Part shown: piece by piece, positions 9,003-16,904 of the stretch | Layout: each line of letters begins with the position of its first letter | Numbering within the stretch: the stretch's first letter is position 1 | Source of the DNA: JAGVSR01 sp964458265 | Lineage (GTDB): Bacteria > Pseudomonadota > Alphaproteobacteria > Rhizobiales > Hyphomicrobiaceae | Reading direction: 5' to 3' | Assembly: GCA_964458265.1 (NCBI GenBank) | Contig: CAYWIF010000009.1 | Location: 27,758-91,757, forward strand | DNA length: 64,000 bases | The notes under the pieces: model-generated | Databases searched by the model: none | Told to the model about the DNA's origin: nothing | The model's input: the letters and a program-made list of their open reading frames with translations, nothing else | Program-made: the position numbers and the translations under genes

Positions 9003-9025
9003 CCCCGCCGGGCCGACCGGCGGGG
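9003..9025 (+). promoter_or_regulatory. GC-rich leader hairpin upstream of rpmB
   Basis: CCCCGCCGG (9003-9011) pairs perfectly with CCGGCGGGG (9017-9025) around a 5-nt loop, followed by a weak TCCTTCATTTTT tract. It sits immediately downstream of the predicted transcription start. It could be an attenuator or ribosomal-protein leader structure; this is inference. Confidence 0.45.
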
Positions 9026-9114
9026 TCCTTCATTTTTGGACGGATGCCCGCGGCGCGGGCCGGCGCGGCCCGATGGACCGGGACTGGCGCAAAGATCTCA
9101 AGGAGAGACGACCC

Positions 9115-9408
9115 ATGACCCGGCGTTGCGAACTGACCGGCAAGCTGCCGATGAGCGGCCAGCTCCGCAGCCATGCCGAAAATAAAACCAAGCGCGTGTT
9201 CCGGCCGAACCTCGTCCACGTCACGCTCATGAGCGAGGCGCTCGACCGCTCGGTGAAAGTTCGCGTCAGCGCCCATGGCCTGCGTACGGTGGAACACAAC
9301 GGCGGCCTGGATGCCTTCTTGATGAAGGCGTCCGACGACCAGCTTTCGCCGCAACTGCAGAAGCTGAAGCGCGATCTCGTCAAGTCGAAGGCCAACGCCG
9401 CGGCTTGA
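9115..9408 (+). CDS. rpmB: 50S ribosomal protein L28
   Basis: 97 aa, the usual length for alphaproteobacterial L28. Typical sequence: MTRRCELTGK near the start, SHAENKTKRVFRPNL, and a basic Lys/Ala-rich end. The ATG at 9115 is preceded by AAGGAGAG, which decides this start over an in-frame upstream ATG. It is expressed from its own promoter and ended by a clear intrinsic terminator, so it appears monocistronic. Confidence 0.97.
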   Translation: MTRRCELTGKLPMSGQLRSHAENKTKRVFRPNLVHVTLMSEALDRSVKVRVSAHGLRTVEHNGGLDAFLMKASDDQLSPQLQKLKRDLVKSKANAAA

Positions 9409-9437
9409 GAGCCAGCGCGGCGGGCGAACTTTTTTGG

Positions 9438-9466
9438 AAGCGCGGGTCGCGAGGTCCGCGCTTTTT
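9438..9466 (+). terminator. Rho-independent terminator of rpmB
   Basis: AAGCGCGG (9438-9445) pairs with CCGCGCTT (9456-9463) around a 10-nt loop and runs into a TTTTT tract ending at 9466. Confidence 0.88.
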
Positions 9467-9490
9467 CGTGGGCAAGGCCGGATCGCCGCG

Positions 9491-10627
9491 TCAGGATCCC
9501 GCGCGCGGCGGAAGCGTGAACTGCAAGAGCAGCGTGCGCTGGATCGCTCGATTGAAATTGTCGTCGGAGAGGATGGTCAGGACCGTGTCGCCGTTGGGGG
9601 CAGTGTGGACGGCGAGGCCTTCCATGTTGTCGATCTCGTCCGACATGTCCGCGGTGATCAGGACTTCGCCATCGAGGAGCGCGCCGGGCTTTACATCCGC
9701 CGCATCGATCCGGCGCATCCGCATGCGAACGCCCTCGAAAATCGTGAAGCGGCGTTCCAGCAGGATGAGTGTGCCGTCGGCGAGGGACGCGGCATCGGTC
9801 AACGCGAACCCGCCGTGCGAGACGACGTTCATCGGCTTGGGTTTGCCGGTATTCCAGATCCAGCCTGCGTGGCGGCCGTCGCTCCCGGCATTTTCGGAGA
9901 AGGCGACGATGCGATCCTTGTAAGGGCCGCCCTTGAGCACGGTCATCGCTTCCATGCCGTCGCGAGAATATTTCCGAAGGGCGGCGGGTGGCTCGATGAC
10001 GTCGATTGGCCGGCCCAATTCGCCGCCTGACAGCGCATACCGGACGATGCGGTTGTTCTGTTCGAAGGCGACCAGGGCCTCACCCTTGCGAAGTGTTCCC
10101 GCGGCAAGCGCCAGGCCTTCCGCATCGCGGTCCCGATCGCGCCTGAGTGGGCGTCCGTCGCGGGCCAAGATGGAACCGAGCGAAGCGGCGGCGAGACCCG
10201 TCGGGCGGGTGCCGTCATAGTCCAACCGGGCCTTCAACCAGCCGCCGGCGTCGGACACGGCCAGGAGATCGCGTCCGTCGGGTGAGAGAAGGAGACCGGA
10301 GTAGCCGCCGAATTTTTCGGTCCCGGCGGAGAGCACCAGACCACCGCGCCAGATCAGTTGACCGTGCTGCCCGGCATTGCCCGCTTTCGAGAAACTGGTG
10401 ATCGGCCGCGCGGCGACGGCCACGGCAACCGGCTTTGTAAGGCCGAGCGACGGTTTCAATCGTGCCGCGACCGCGATCGTGCCGGAGATGGCGATGACAC
10501 CCGCGCCAAGGAGGGCGACGGCGATGCGCGAGCGATCCGGCTGCAATATCCGCGCGAACGGGTTGGCCCCTATGCCCGTCAGTGACCTTACCAAGTCGCG
10601 CCTCAATTTCCTGCGTTCGCCGCGCAC
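9491..10627 (-). CDS. Esterase-like/phytase-like secreted or membrane-anchored protein
   Basis: 378 aa. After a basic N-terminus there is one hydrophobic segment (IAVALLGAGVIAISGTIAVAA), acting as signal peptide or anchor. The rest matches the 'esterase-like activity of phytase family' beta-propeller: GGYSGLLLSPDGRDLLAVSDAGGWLKA, then DAEGLAL, SRDGMEAM, IDNMEGLAV and a terminal LTILSDDNFN. These acid-rich loops are the conserved metal/phosphate site of the family. The substrate is unknown. It converges on rpmB and lies 10 bp after the XRE regulator gene on the same strand, so co-transcription is likely. Confidence 0.82.
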   Translation of the reverse strand: MRGERRKLRRDLVRSLTGIGANPFARILQPDRSRIAVALLGAGVIAISGTIAVAARLKPSLGLTKPVAVAVAARPITSFSKAGNAGQHGQLIWRGGLVLSAGTEKFGGYSGLLLSPDGRDLLAVSDAGGWLKARLDYDGTRPTGLAAASLGSILARDGRPLRRDRDRDAEGLALAAGTLRKGEALVAFEQNNRIVRYALSGGELGRPIDVIEPPAALRKYSRDGMEAMTVLKGGPYKDRIVAFSENAGSDGRHAGWIWNTGKPKPMNVVSHGGFALTDAASLADGTLILLERRFTIFEGVRMRMRRIDAADVKPGALLDGEVLITADMSDEIDNMEGLAVHTAPNGDTVLTILSDDNFNRAIQRTLLLQFTLPPRAGS

Positions 10628-10637
10628 GCTTCGCCGG

Positions 10638-11396
10638 CTAAAGAGCCATTAACACGGCAAACGATTCATCGAGCGTGCGGCGAAGAAGCGTACGGTAACG
10701 GGCGTAGTCCGGCTGACCTTGGGAAATCCGGCCGAATGTTGCTTTCGAGAGCGCATCGAGGGGCGTCAGCGCGATCGGCGCGGCGACGGGGGTTAACTGC
10801 GATCCACGGCCCGAGAGCAGTGTCGCCAGCAGCCCGTGCATGTTGCCCTGGCTTGCCGGGCGGGAAAGGATGGCAAGGCGCTGCTGACCGTGGCGATTGG
10901 TGACGAGATAAATGTGGCCGGTCTGGTTGGGCATGGCGACGTGGCCATGCTGGGTGAAGGCGCCGTCGACGCGCTCGCTTTCGCGGAAGGTGAGACAGGC
11001 TTGCGCGTCGTCCCAACGAATGTCGGTGCGGTAGGCGGAGATGGCGGAGCGTTCGCCGAACGATGGGATCAGCGTCAGGTAGGCGCCTTCGAGCCACGCT
11101 ACTTGCGCGCGGGCATAGTTGCCCAGGTCGTCGGGTGCGACGAGCGGCCGGTCGCCCATGCGCCGTGCGCCATTGATGCGCGCGGGCCGCAGCGTGACAC
11201 CCAACGCTTCCTCAAGCCGGACGAGCGTGGCGAGCGTGAACGTGCGGCGGCCGGACAAAACCTTTTCGAGAGTCGAGACGCTGATGCGTGCATCGTCGGC
11301 GAGCCGCTGTCGCGAGATGCGACGCCGCGCGAGTTCTTCACGAACGCGGGCAATGACGCTCTCGATATCTTCGTTGGACAGGTGGCGTTCGGGCAT
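10638..11396 (-). CDS. XRE-family helix-turn-helix transcriptional regulator
   Basis: 252 aa from the ATG at 11396 (a TTG seven codons upstream is possible). An N-terminal helix-turn-helix of the Cro/CI type is clear: SRQRLADDARISVSTLEKVLSGRRTFTLATLVRLEEALGV split over residues ~28-67. The remaining ~185 residues form an unrecognised sensor domain with beta character (WLEGAYLTLIPSFGE, GHIYLVTNRHGQQRLAILSR). It could regulate the downstream esterase-like gene or the divergent small secreted protein. No ligand can be inferred. Confidence 0.82.
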   Translation of the reverse strand: MPERHLSNEDIESVIARVREELARRRISRQRLADDARISVSTLEKVLSGRRTFTLATLVRLEEALGVTLRPARINGARRMGDRPLVAPDDLGNYARAQVAWLEGAYLTLIPSFGERSAISAYRTDIRWDDAQACLTFRESERVDGAFTQHGHVAMPNQTGHIYLVTNRHGQQRLAILSRPASQGNMHGLLATLLSGRGSQLTPVAAPIALTPLDALSKATFGRISQGQPDYARYRTLLRRTLDESFAVLMAL

Positions 11397-11602
11397 CGAC
11401 GCAACGCTCGGTGACAAGGGTTCGGGCTACGCATGAGGTTTCGTTAGAGCCCACATATCCGCACACAACGGGGCAGGATCAGGGCAACGGCAGGTGAACG
11501 AGGCGTTCAGAGCCGGTTCATTGGCGGCGTGACTTAATCGCTACCAGTCCGGCCGGGGAGGCTATCAGCCAAGGAACGGACATCGATCGAGGAGATCAAA
11601 CC

Positions 11603-11890
11603 ATGAAGCGACTTATGACCGCCGCCGTAATCGCGAGCGGACTTATGATGGCCGCCGGAACCGCACCGGCTTTCGCCGATCCCGGCTACAGCCGCGACGG
11701 CGTGCATCGCGACGGCGGTTACAGAGATGGCGGGCACCGTGGCGAATACGAAGGCGCCGGCAATCGCCATGGCCATAACCGGCACTGGCGTCCGCGCCAC
11801 TGCTTCTGGGACCGCGTCTGCTGGCGGACAGGCTGGGGCGAACGGCGCTGCAAGATGGAACGCGTGTGCCGTCCGCGCTGGCACCGCTGA
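11603..11890 (+). CDS. Small secreted His/Arg/Gly-rich protein
   Basis: 95 aa with a clean signal peptide (MTAAVIASGLMMAAGTAPAFA) preceded by GAGGAGA. The mature part holds degenerate repeats of the form (H/Y)RDGG(Y/H) and a C-terminal cysteine-containing cationic segment (CFWDRVCWRTGWGERRCKMERVC). Four cysteines suggest disulphides in the periplasm. Not assigned to a family. Possible roles such as metal binding through histidines are speculation. Followed by a very strong terminator. Confidence 0.7.
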   Translation: MKRLMTAAVIASGLMMAAGTAPAFADPGYSRDGVHRDGGYRDGGHRGEYEGAGNRHGHNRHWRPRHCFWDRVCWRTGWGERRCKMERVCRPRWHR

Positions 11891-11911
11891 CATCCGACTT
11901 CGCATGACTTG

Positions 11912-11946
11912 AGATCTGGTTCCCGTGACGGGAACCAGATCTTTTT
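11912..11946 (+). terminator. Strong rho-independent terminator
   Basis: Fourteen perfect base pairs, AGATCTGGTTCCCG (11912-11925) against CGGGAACCAGATCT (11929-11942), with a TGA triloop and a T-run at 11942-11946. It ends the small secreted protein transcript. Confidence 0.92.
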
Positions 11947-12108
11947 GATTGCGCCTTCCGACTCCCCTTCGGGGAGCCGGCCGGAAGGCGGATGTTTCTT
12001 TGATTGCGCCTTCCGACAGCAATTCGTGACCAACACTCGGCAGGCCGGTGTTGGGTTGCGGGGAGCCGGCACGCTGCGCAGGCGCCTGCGCTGCGAGCCG
12101 GAAGGCGC
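11944..12108. repeat. Duplicated palindromic intergenic element (REP-like)
   Basis: TTTGATTGCGCCTTCCGAC occurs twice (11944-11962 and 11999-12017). Each copy is followed by GGGGAGCCGGC (11971-11981; 12060-12070) and closed by the complementary CGGAAGGCG (11982-11990) or CGGAAGGCGC (12099-12108). Copy one is compact; copy two has the same borders with two insertions, including a 16-bp perfect palindrome GCGCAGGCGCCTGCGC (12076-12091). It lies between the terminator and the convergent bolA stop. It looks like a mobile palindromic repeat family, or a structured RNA. Confidence 0.65.
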
Positions 12109-12117
12109 GATACGGCG

Positions 12118-12390
12118 TCAGTATTTTTCGCCGGGGGCGAACGTTGACAACGCCAGGGCGTGAACGCCGCCGGCCAACTCCTGCGCAATGAGTTGATTGA
12201 CCATACGGTGCCGCGCGACGCGCGACTGCCCAACAAATTGCTCCGACACCACGAGCACGCGAAAGTGGCTCTCACCCGTGCCGGGAGACGAGCGGTGGCC
12301 AGCATGCATTTCGCTTTCGTTGATGACATCGAGCCGGACGGGCTGCAGACCGATCATCAACTTTTCCCGAATTGCTTTCTCCAGTGACAT
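12118..12390 (-). CDS. bolA: BolA-family protein
   Basis: 90 aa. The BolA fold is recognisable: MSLEKAIREKLMIGLQPVRLDVINES, then the signature SHFRVLVVSEQFVGQSRVARHRMVNQ and a terminal HALALSTFAPGE. BolA proteins pair with monothiol glutaredoxins to handle [2Fe-2S] clusters or act as DNA-binding regulators; a histidine-containing ligand loop (AGHRSSPGTGESHFR) is present. The divergent DnaJ-like gene and downstream cobST are usual neighbours in this order. Confidence 0.9.
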   Translation of the reverse strand: MSLEKAIREKLMIGLQPVRLDVINESEMHAGHRSSPGTGESHFRVLVVSEQFVGQSRVARHRMVNQLIAQELAGGVHALALSTFAPGEKY

Positions 12391-12545
12391 GACCTGTTCC
12401 GATGCTTGCCCACGATGCGGCCTGCGCGCTGCGAGCGTTAAAGAAATTCAACTTTGGAATTCCGCTTAGGACGCGACGCGACGTGCCCCATTGTGATAAT
12501 GTGCCCGGCTCGTTTCGGCCAGACGTACCCAGCAGCCTTTTACTC

Positions 12546-13208
12546 ATGAAGCTCAACTCAAAATACTTTGACAGCATCCGCGTCGGCGAGAAGCGCGCCA
12601 AGGACGAGAAGTCGCGCACCGGCGGGCCGCGCTGTCAGTGGAAGGGCTGCGACCAGCCGGCGACGCATCGTGCGCCGAAAGGACGCGGGCGCGATGGCGA
12701 ATACTTCGGGTTCTGCGTCGACCACGTGCGCGAATACAACGCCACGTACAACTACTTCGACGGCATGTCGGACAGGGAAGTCGCCGATTTCCAGAAAGAC
12801 GCTCTGACCGGCCACCGCCCGACGTGGAAAATGGCGGCCAACTCGGCCGCTCCAGGTGTGCGCGAACGCCGGTCCCGGGCGGACCGCGATGCGGCGGAAA
12901 CGGCCGAAGCGGCCGCCGAAGCAGAAAGTTCTCCACCAAGCGATCCGGGGGCGTTTTTTGCCTGGAGGGCGCGGCAGTCGCGGTCGGCGCCAGTCGAAAA
13001 CCGCCGTCAACTGAGGCCGTTGGAGAAGAAAGCGCTGACGGCGCTCGGCTTGAAACAAGGCGCTTCGAAAGACGAGATCAAGGCGCGCTTCAAGGAACTC
13101 GTTAAGCTTCATCACCCGGATGCGAACGGGGGGGACACCCGGTCGGAGGAGAAGTTGCGTGAGATCATTCAAGCCTATAATTATTTGAAGCAGGCTGGTC
13201 TCGTTTGA
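12546..13208 (+). CDS. DnaJ-domain protein with N-terminal cysteine motif
   Basis: 220 aa from the ATG at 12546. The J-domain is C-terminal (residues ~163-217, EKKALTALGLKQGASKDEIKARF split by the HHPDANGG loop), containing the HPD tripeptide that stimulates Hsp70 ATPase. The N-terminal ~90 residues carry a conserved Cys/His group (CQWKGCDQPATHRAP... FCVDHV) that may bind zinc. A charged Ala/Glu linker joins the two. This architecture is typical of an uncharacterised alphaproteobacterial DnaJ-like family next to bolA and cobS. It probably recruits DnaK to a specific client. Confidence 0.88.
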   Translation: MKLNSKYFDSIRVGEKRAKDEKSRTGGPRCQWKGCDQPATHRAPKGRGRDGEYFGFCVDHVREYNATYNYFDGMSDREVADFQKDALTGHRPTWKMAANSAAPGVRERRSRADRDAAETAEAAAEAESSPPSDPGAFFAWRARQSRSAPVENRRQLRPLEKKALTALGLKQGASKDEIKARFKELVKLHHPDANGGDTRSEEKLREIIQAYNYLKQAGLV

Positions 13209-13344
13209 CGGCGGTCAACGTACCCTGACGGGTCACCGCTGAGGGATTAAACTCCAAAACCCGCGCAGCGGCTCTACCGGCTCCCTGTTTGCGGCTTCGC
13301 GTGCGATGCGCGTACCCGCCACTTCACCTTGCGAAGGACGTTCC

Positions 13345-14349
13345 ATGCGCGCGCCCACCCCTTCCGCTGCGACCAAAGATGCCGCCGGTCTGCCCGATTT
13401 GAAACTGTCGGTGCGGCAGGTTTTCGGCATTGAAACCGACATGGACGTTCCGGCTTATTCGAAAGCCGACGAGCACGTGCCGGACATCGATCCAGATTAC
13501 CTGTTCAACCGCGACGTGACGCTCGCCATTCTCGCTGGCTTCAAACACAATCGGCGGGTGATGGTGCAGGGGTACCACGGCACGGGCAAGTCAACGCACA
13601 TCGAGCAGATCGCGGCGCGGCTCAACTGGCCATGCATCCGCGTCAACCTCGACAGCCATGTGAGCCGTATCGATCTCATCGGCAAGGATGCGATCGTGTT
13701 GAAGGACGGCAAGCAGGTGACCGAATTCCGCGAGGGTATTCTGCCCTACTGCCTGCGCTCGAACACGGCCCTGGTGTTCGACGAGTACGACGCGGGACGG
13801 CCGGACGTGATGTTCGTGATCCAGCGCGTGCTCGAAGTGTCGGGCAAGCTGACGCTGCTCGACCAATCGAAGGTCATCAAGCCGCATCCGGCCTTCCGGC
13901 TGTTCGCAACGACCAATACGATCGGTCTTGGCGACACGTCGGGGCTCTATCACGGCACGCAACAAATCAATCAGGGCCAGATGGACCGCTGGTCGATCGT
14001 GACGACGCTCAATTACCTGCCGCACGACGACGAGGTGAAAATAATCCTCGCGAAAGTGAAGTCGTTCACAAAAAGCGACGCCAAGCGCAAGCAAGTGGGC
14101 GCCATGGTGCGCGTGGCGGACCTCACGCGATCGGCGTTCATCAACGGAGATCTGTCGACGGTGATGAGTCCGCGCACGGTGATCACGTGGGCAGAGAATG
14201 CGGATATTTTCGGCGATGTCGGTTTTGCATTCCGTGTCACCTTCCTCAACAAATGCGACGAACTGGAACGCCCCCTCGTGGCAGAGTTCTACCAGCGTGC
14301 ATTCGGTGAGGAGTTGCCTGAGAGTGCCGCCAACGTCGCGCTGAGCTGA
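13345..14349 (+). CDS. cobS: Cobaltochelatase subunit CobS
   Basis: 334 aa from the ATG at 13345, preceded by GAAGGAC; an upstream ATG at 13306 is less likely. AAA+ ATPase: Walker A GYHGTGKSTH, Walker B ALVFDEYD, sensor region FRLFATTNTIGLGD. With CobT and CobN it forms the ATP-dependent chelatase that inserts cobalt into hydrogenobyrinic acid a,c-diamide in aerobic cobalamin synthesis. CobN is not in the window. It is separated from cobT by one unrecognised gene. Confidence 0.96.
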   Translation: MRAPTPSAATKDAAGLPDLKLSVRQVFGIETDMDVPAYSKADEHVPDIDPDYLFNRDVTLAILAGFKHNRRVMVQGYHGTGKSTHIEQIAARLNWPCIRVNLDSHVSRIDLIGKDAIVLKDGKQVTEFREGILPYCLRSNTALVFDEYDAGRPDVMFVIQRVLEVSGKLTLLDQSKVIKPHPAFRLFATTNTIGLGDTSGLYHGTQQINQGQMDRWSIVTTLNYLPHDDEVKIILAKVKSFTKSDAKRKQVGAMVRVADLTRSAFINGDLSTVMSPRTVITWAENADIFGDVGFAFRVTFLNKCDELERPLVAEFYQRAFGEELPESAANVALS

Positions 14350-14361
14350 TCGCGGGGTGCG

Positions 14362-15024
14362 ATGACATCTCAGCGCAACGATCCACCGCGTTACGGGGAG
14401 TGGCTGGCGTACATTTTTGGCCGTACGACGGAAGAGAGCGATCCGTTCCAGATGGACTGGATTTTCCGCGCGGCGGCGGGAGACATCGCGGACCTCGTGC
14501 AGCACACGTTCGAAAACAGCGGCCGGGATCTCACCGAATATTCGGACCGGCAGGTTTCGATTGGACTTCAGGCGCTGTTGTTCTGCAATTTTGCGGATTT
14601 TGCCCACACGGTCGCTGGCGCCGACGTCAGCGAAGCGCAAAAGATCGCGGTGTTACGTTCAATGGAGCCGCTATATCGTGACTGCCTAGCCGTGCGCAGC
14701 CCTGCGGTTTTGGGTCATCGCAGTGAAACCGACGGCAATCCGCTGGAATTCCTGACGTACATGCTCTGGGACGTCTCACCTTTCGACGTGATGGCCGCCA
14801 GTACGGCCGGCATGAGCGACGCTCTCGTCCAGACTTTGGACGCAACGTTACGGCTGCCCAACCCCGCCTGTGTCGAAAGTGCGCTGCATGGGCTTGGTCA
14901 TCTGCCCAAGGCGTTCCGTCAGCGCGGCACGGCCGTGATCGATGGCTGGCTGGCGGAAAAGCCGGATCTTCGGCCCGAACTTTTGAATTATGCCCGCGCG
15001 GCACGAACGGGATGCATCCAGTGA
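14362..15024 (+). CDS. Unrecognised protein encoded between cobS and cobT
   Basis: 220 aa, no signal peptide or membrane segment, predicted largely alpha-helical. Visible features: an aromatic N-terminus (YGEWLAYIFGRTTEESDPFQMDWIF split over residues ~11-35) and several Asp/His/Cys residues. It starts 12 bp after cobS and its last 13 bp overlap cobT, so it is transcriptionally and probably translationally coupled to the chelatase. I recognise no family. Candidate roles include assembly of the CobST complex or an immunity-type helical protein unrelated to cobalamin. Confidence 0.8.
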   Translation: MTSQRNDPPRYGEWLAYIFGRTTEESDPFQMDWIFRAAAGDIADLVQHTFENSGRDLTEYSDRQVSIGLQALLFCNFADFAHTVAGADVSEAQKIAVLRSMEPLYRDCLAVRSPAVLGHRSETDGNPLEFLTYMLWDVSPFDVMAASTAGMSDALVQTLDATLRLPNPACVESALHGLGHLPKAFRQRGTAVIDGWLAEKPDLRPELLNYARAARTGCIQ

Positions 15025-16901
15025 CGGCACCACCGACCAAGCGCAAGGAATCTCCAGCCGAGCCATTTAAGCGGGCCGTGGGGTTGACGGTGCGCGCCGT
15101 GGCCGGGGACGAGAGCGTGAATGTCGATTTCTCGCCTGGGAAACCAGGGATCGATGGGCACCACGTTCAACTGCCCGAGCCTGCGCGCGTGCCATCGAAG
15201 CGCGAAGTTGCCGTCGTGCGGGGGTGGGCCGACAGCTTGGCGCTGACGCTTGCGTGCCACGACGCGAAGCTGCATCGCAAGCTTGCGCCGCAAGCGGGCG
15301 AGGCGCGCGCCGTGTTCGAAGCTGTGGAACGCGCGCGCGTCGAATCGATCGGCGCAAACCGCATGGACGGAATGGCCCGCAATCTCGCAGCCAAGTGCGA
15401 GGAACACTACGCGCACGGCCGGTATGCAAACGTTGCCACGCGCGAAGATGCGCCGCTCGACGAGGCGCTGGCGCTCATCGTGCGCGAGAAGCTGACGGGT
15501 CAGCCGCCGCCGCCCGCCGCCAAGGCGCTGGCGGACGTGTGGCGTCCGTTGGTTGAAAAGAAGTGCGGCAAGACGCTGAAGCAACTGGCGGCAAAGACAG
15601 GCGATCAGGAGGCTTTCGGGCGGCTGGTGCGCGATCTCTTGCGTTCGCTGCAAATGGCGGATCAGCCTAACGAGGGCGAGCGCGACGACAGCGAGGACGA
15701 GCAGGAGCAACAGCCCGACGGCGGGGACCAGGAGACGGAAGGCGAGGAGGAGGCCAACGACGGGCAGGATAGCGCCGGCGAGGAGCGCGACAGCGAAGGC
15801 GAAAGCGGCGACACGGCGGAGGCCGCCGACGCCGGCGAGATGCAGGACATCGAGATCGAAGCCGAAGGGGAGGCGGAAAGCGACACCGCCGAGCCGTGGC
15901 GGCCGAACCAGTCCGTACTCGAGGCGCCGGAGAACTTCGGCTATAAAGTCTATTCGAACGCCAACGATGAGATCGTCGAAGCGGACAAGCTTTCAACTCC
16001 CGAAGAACTCGACCGGCTGCGGACGTTCCTCGACAAGGAATTGCGGGTTCTCGCATCGACGGTGTCGCGGCTGGCCAACCGGCTGCAACGGCGTCTTCTG
16101 GCCAAGCAGAACCGCGCCTGGGATTTCGATCTGGAAGAAGGCACGCTCGACAGCGCGCGGCTGCACCGGATTATCATCGATCCGATGCATGCGCTGTCGT
16201 TCATGCGCGAGCGGGATACGGATTTCCGCGACACGGTCGTTACGTTGCTGATCGACAATTCCGGCTCGATGCGGGGCCGGCCGATCATGGTGGCGGCTTG
16301 CTGCGCCGACATTCTCGCGCGGACGCTGGAGCGCTGCGGCGTGAAGGTGGAAATCCTGGGCTTCACCACCAAGGCGTGGAAAGGCGGCGAGGCACGCGAG
16401 AAGTGGCTGGCGGCGGGCAAGCCCGGCAATCCCGGACGGCTCAACGATCTGCGGCACATCATTTACAAGACGGCGGATGCACCGTGGCGGCGGGCCAAGC
16501 GATCGCTCGCACTGATGATGCGCGAAGGACTGTTGAAGGAGAATATCGACGGCGAGGCGCTGACTTGGGCGCACCAGAGGCTGTTGGCCAGGCCGGAACA
16601 GAGGCGCATTCTGATGATGATCTCGGATGGCGCGCCGGTCGACGATTCGACTTTGTCGGTCAACACCGGCAACTATCTGGAGCACCATCTGCGGCAGGTG
16701 ATCAACGAAATCGAAACGCGATCGCCGGTGGAGCTGATCGCGATCGGGATCGGTCACGACGTGACGCGGTACTATCGCCGCGCCGTGACAATCACGGATG
16801 CCAGCGAACTTGCCGGCGCGATGACGGACAAACTCGTGGAACTGTTCGAGGAGCCTTCACAGTCAGGCAGCGGCAAGCGGAAAGAGCGTACGGTCCACTG
16901 A
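15012..16901 (+). CDS. cobT: Cobaltochelatase subunit CobT
   Basis: 629 aa. A helical N-terminal domain is followed by a highly acidic linker (residues ~220-295, mainly Glu/Asp/Gly) and a C-terminal von Willebrand A domain with an intact MIDAS motif (LLIDNSGSMRG) that coordinates Mg2+. This matches the CobT/BchD-type chelatase subunit, which forms a hexameric chaperone complex with CobS. The length is normal. The stop lies 3 bp from the stop of the convergent corC-like gene. Confidence 0.96.
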   Translation: MHPVTAPPTKRKESPAEPFKRAVGLTVRAVAGDESVNVDFSPGKPGIDGHHVQLPEPARVPSKREVAVVRGWADSLALTLACHDAKLHRKLAPQAGEARAVFEAVERARVESIGANRMDGMARNLAAKCEEHYAHGRYANVATREDAPLDEALALIVREKLTGQPPPPAAKALADVWRPLVEKKCGKTLKQLAAKTGDQEAFGRLVRDLLRSLQMADQPNEGERDDSEDEQEQQPDGGDQETEGEEEANDGQDSAGEERDSEGESGDTAEAADAGEMQDIEIEAEGEAESDTAEPWRPNQSVLEAPENFGYKVYSNANDEIVEADKLSTPEELDRLRTFLDKELRVLASTVSRLANRLQRRLLAKQNRAWDFDLEEGTLDSARLHRIIIDPMHALSFMRERDTDFRDTVVTLLIDNSGSMRGRPIMVAACCADILARTLERCGVKVEILGFTTKAWKGGEAREKWLAAGKPGNPGRLNDLRHIIYKTADAPWRRAKRSLALMMREGLLKENIDGEALTWAHQRLLARPEQRRILMMISDGAPVDDSTLSVNTGNYLEHHLRQVINEIETRSPVELIAIGIGHDVTRYYRRAVTITDASELAGAMTDKLVELFEEPSQSGSGKRKERTVH

Positions 16902-16904
16902 CCA

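Larger units (their letters stand above)
8814..9114. other. Divergent intergenic region between DUF3108 gene and rpmB
   Basis: About 300 bp holding the rpmB promoter (8964-8992), a GC-rich leader hairpin (9003-9025) and the rpmB ribosome binding site AAGGAGAG (~9100-9107). Promoter elements for the DUF3108 gene must also lie here, but I cannot point to them with confidence. Confidence 0.6.

Noticed and set aside
13209..13344. Possible cobalamin riboswitch before cobS
   Set aside because: The region lacks the conserved B12-box and the length for the aptamer.
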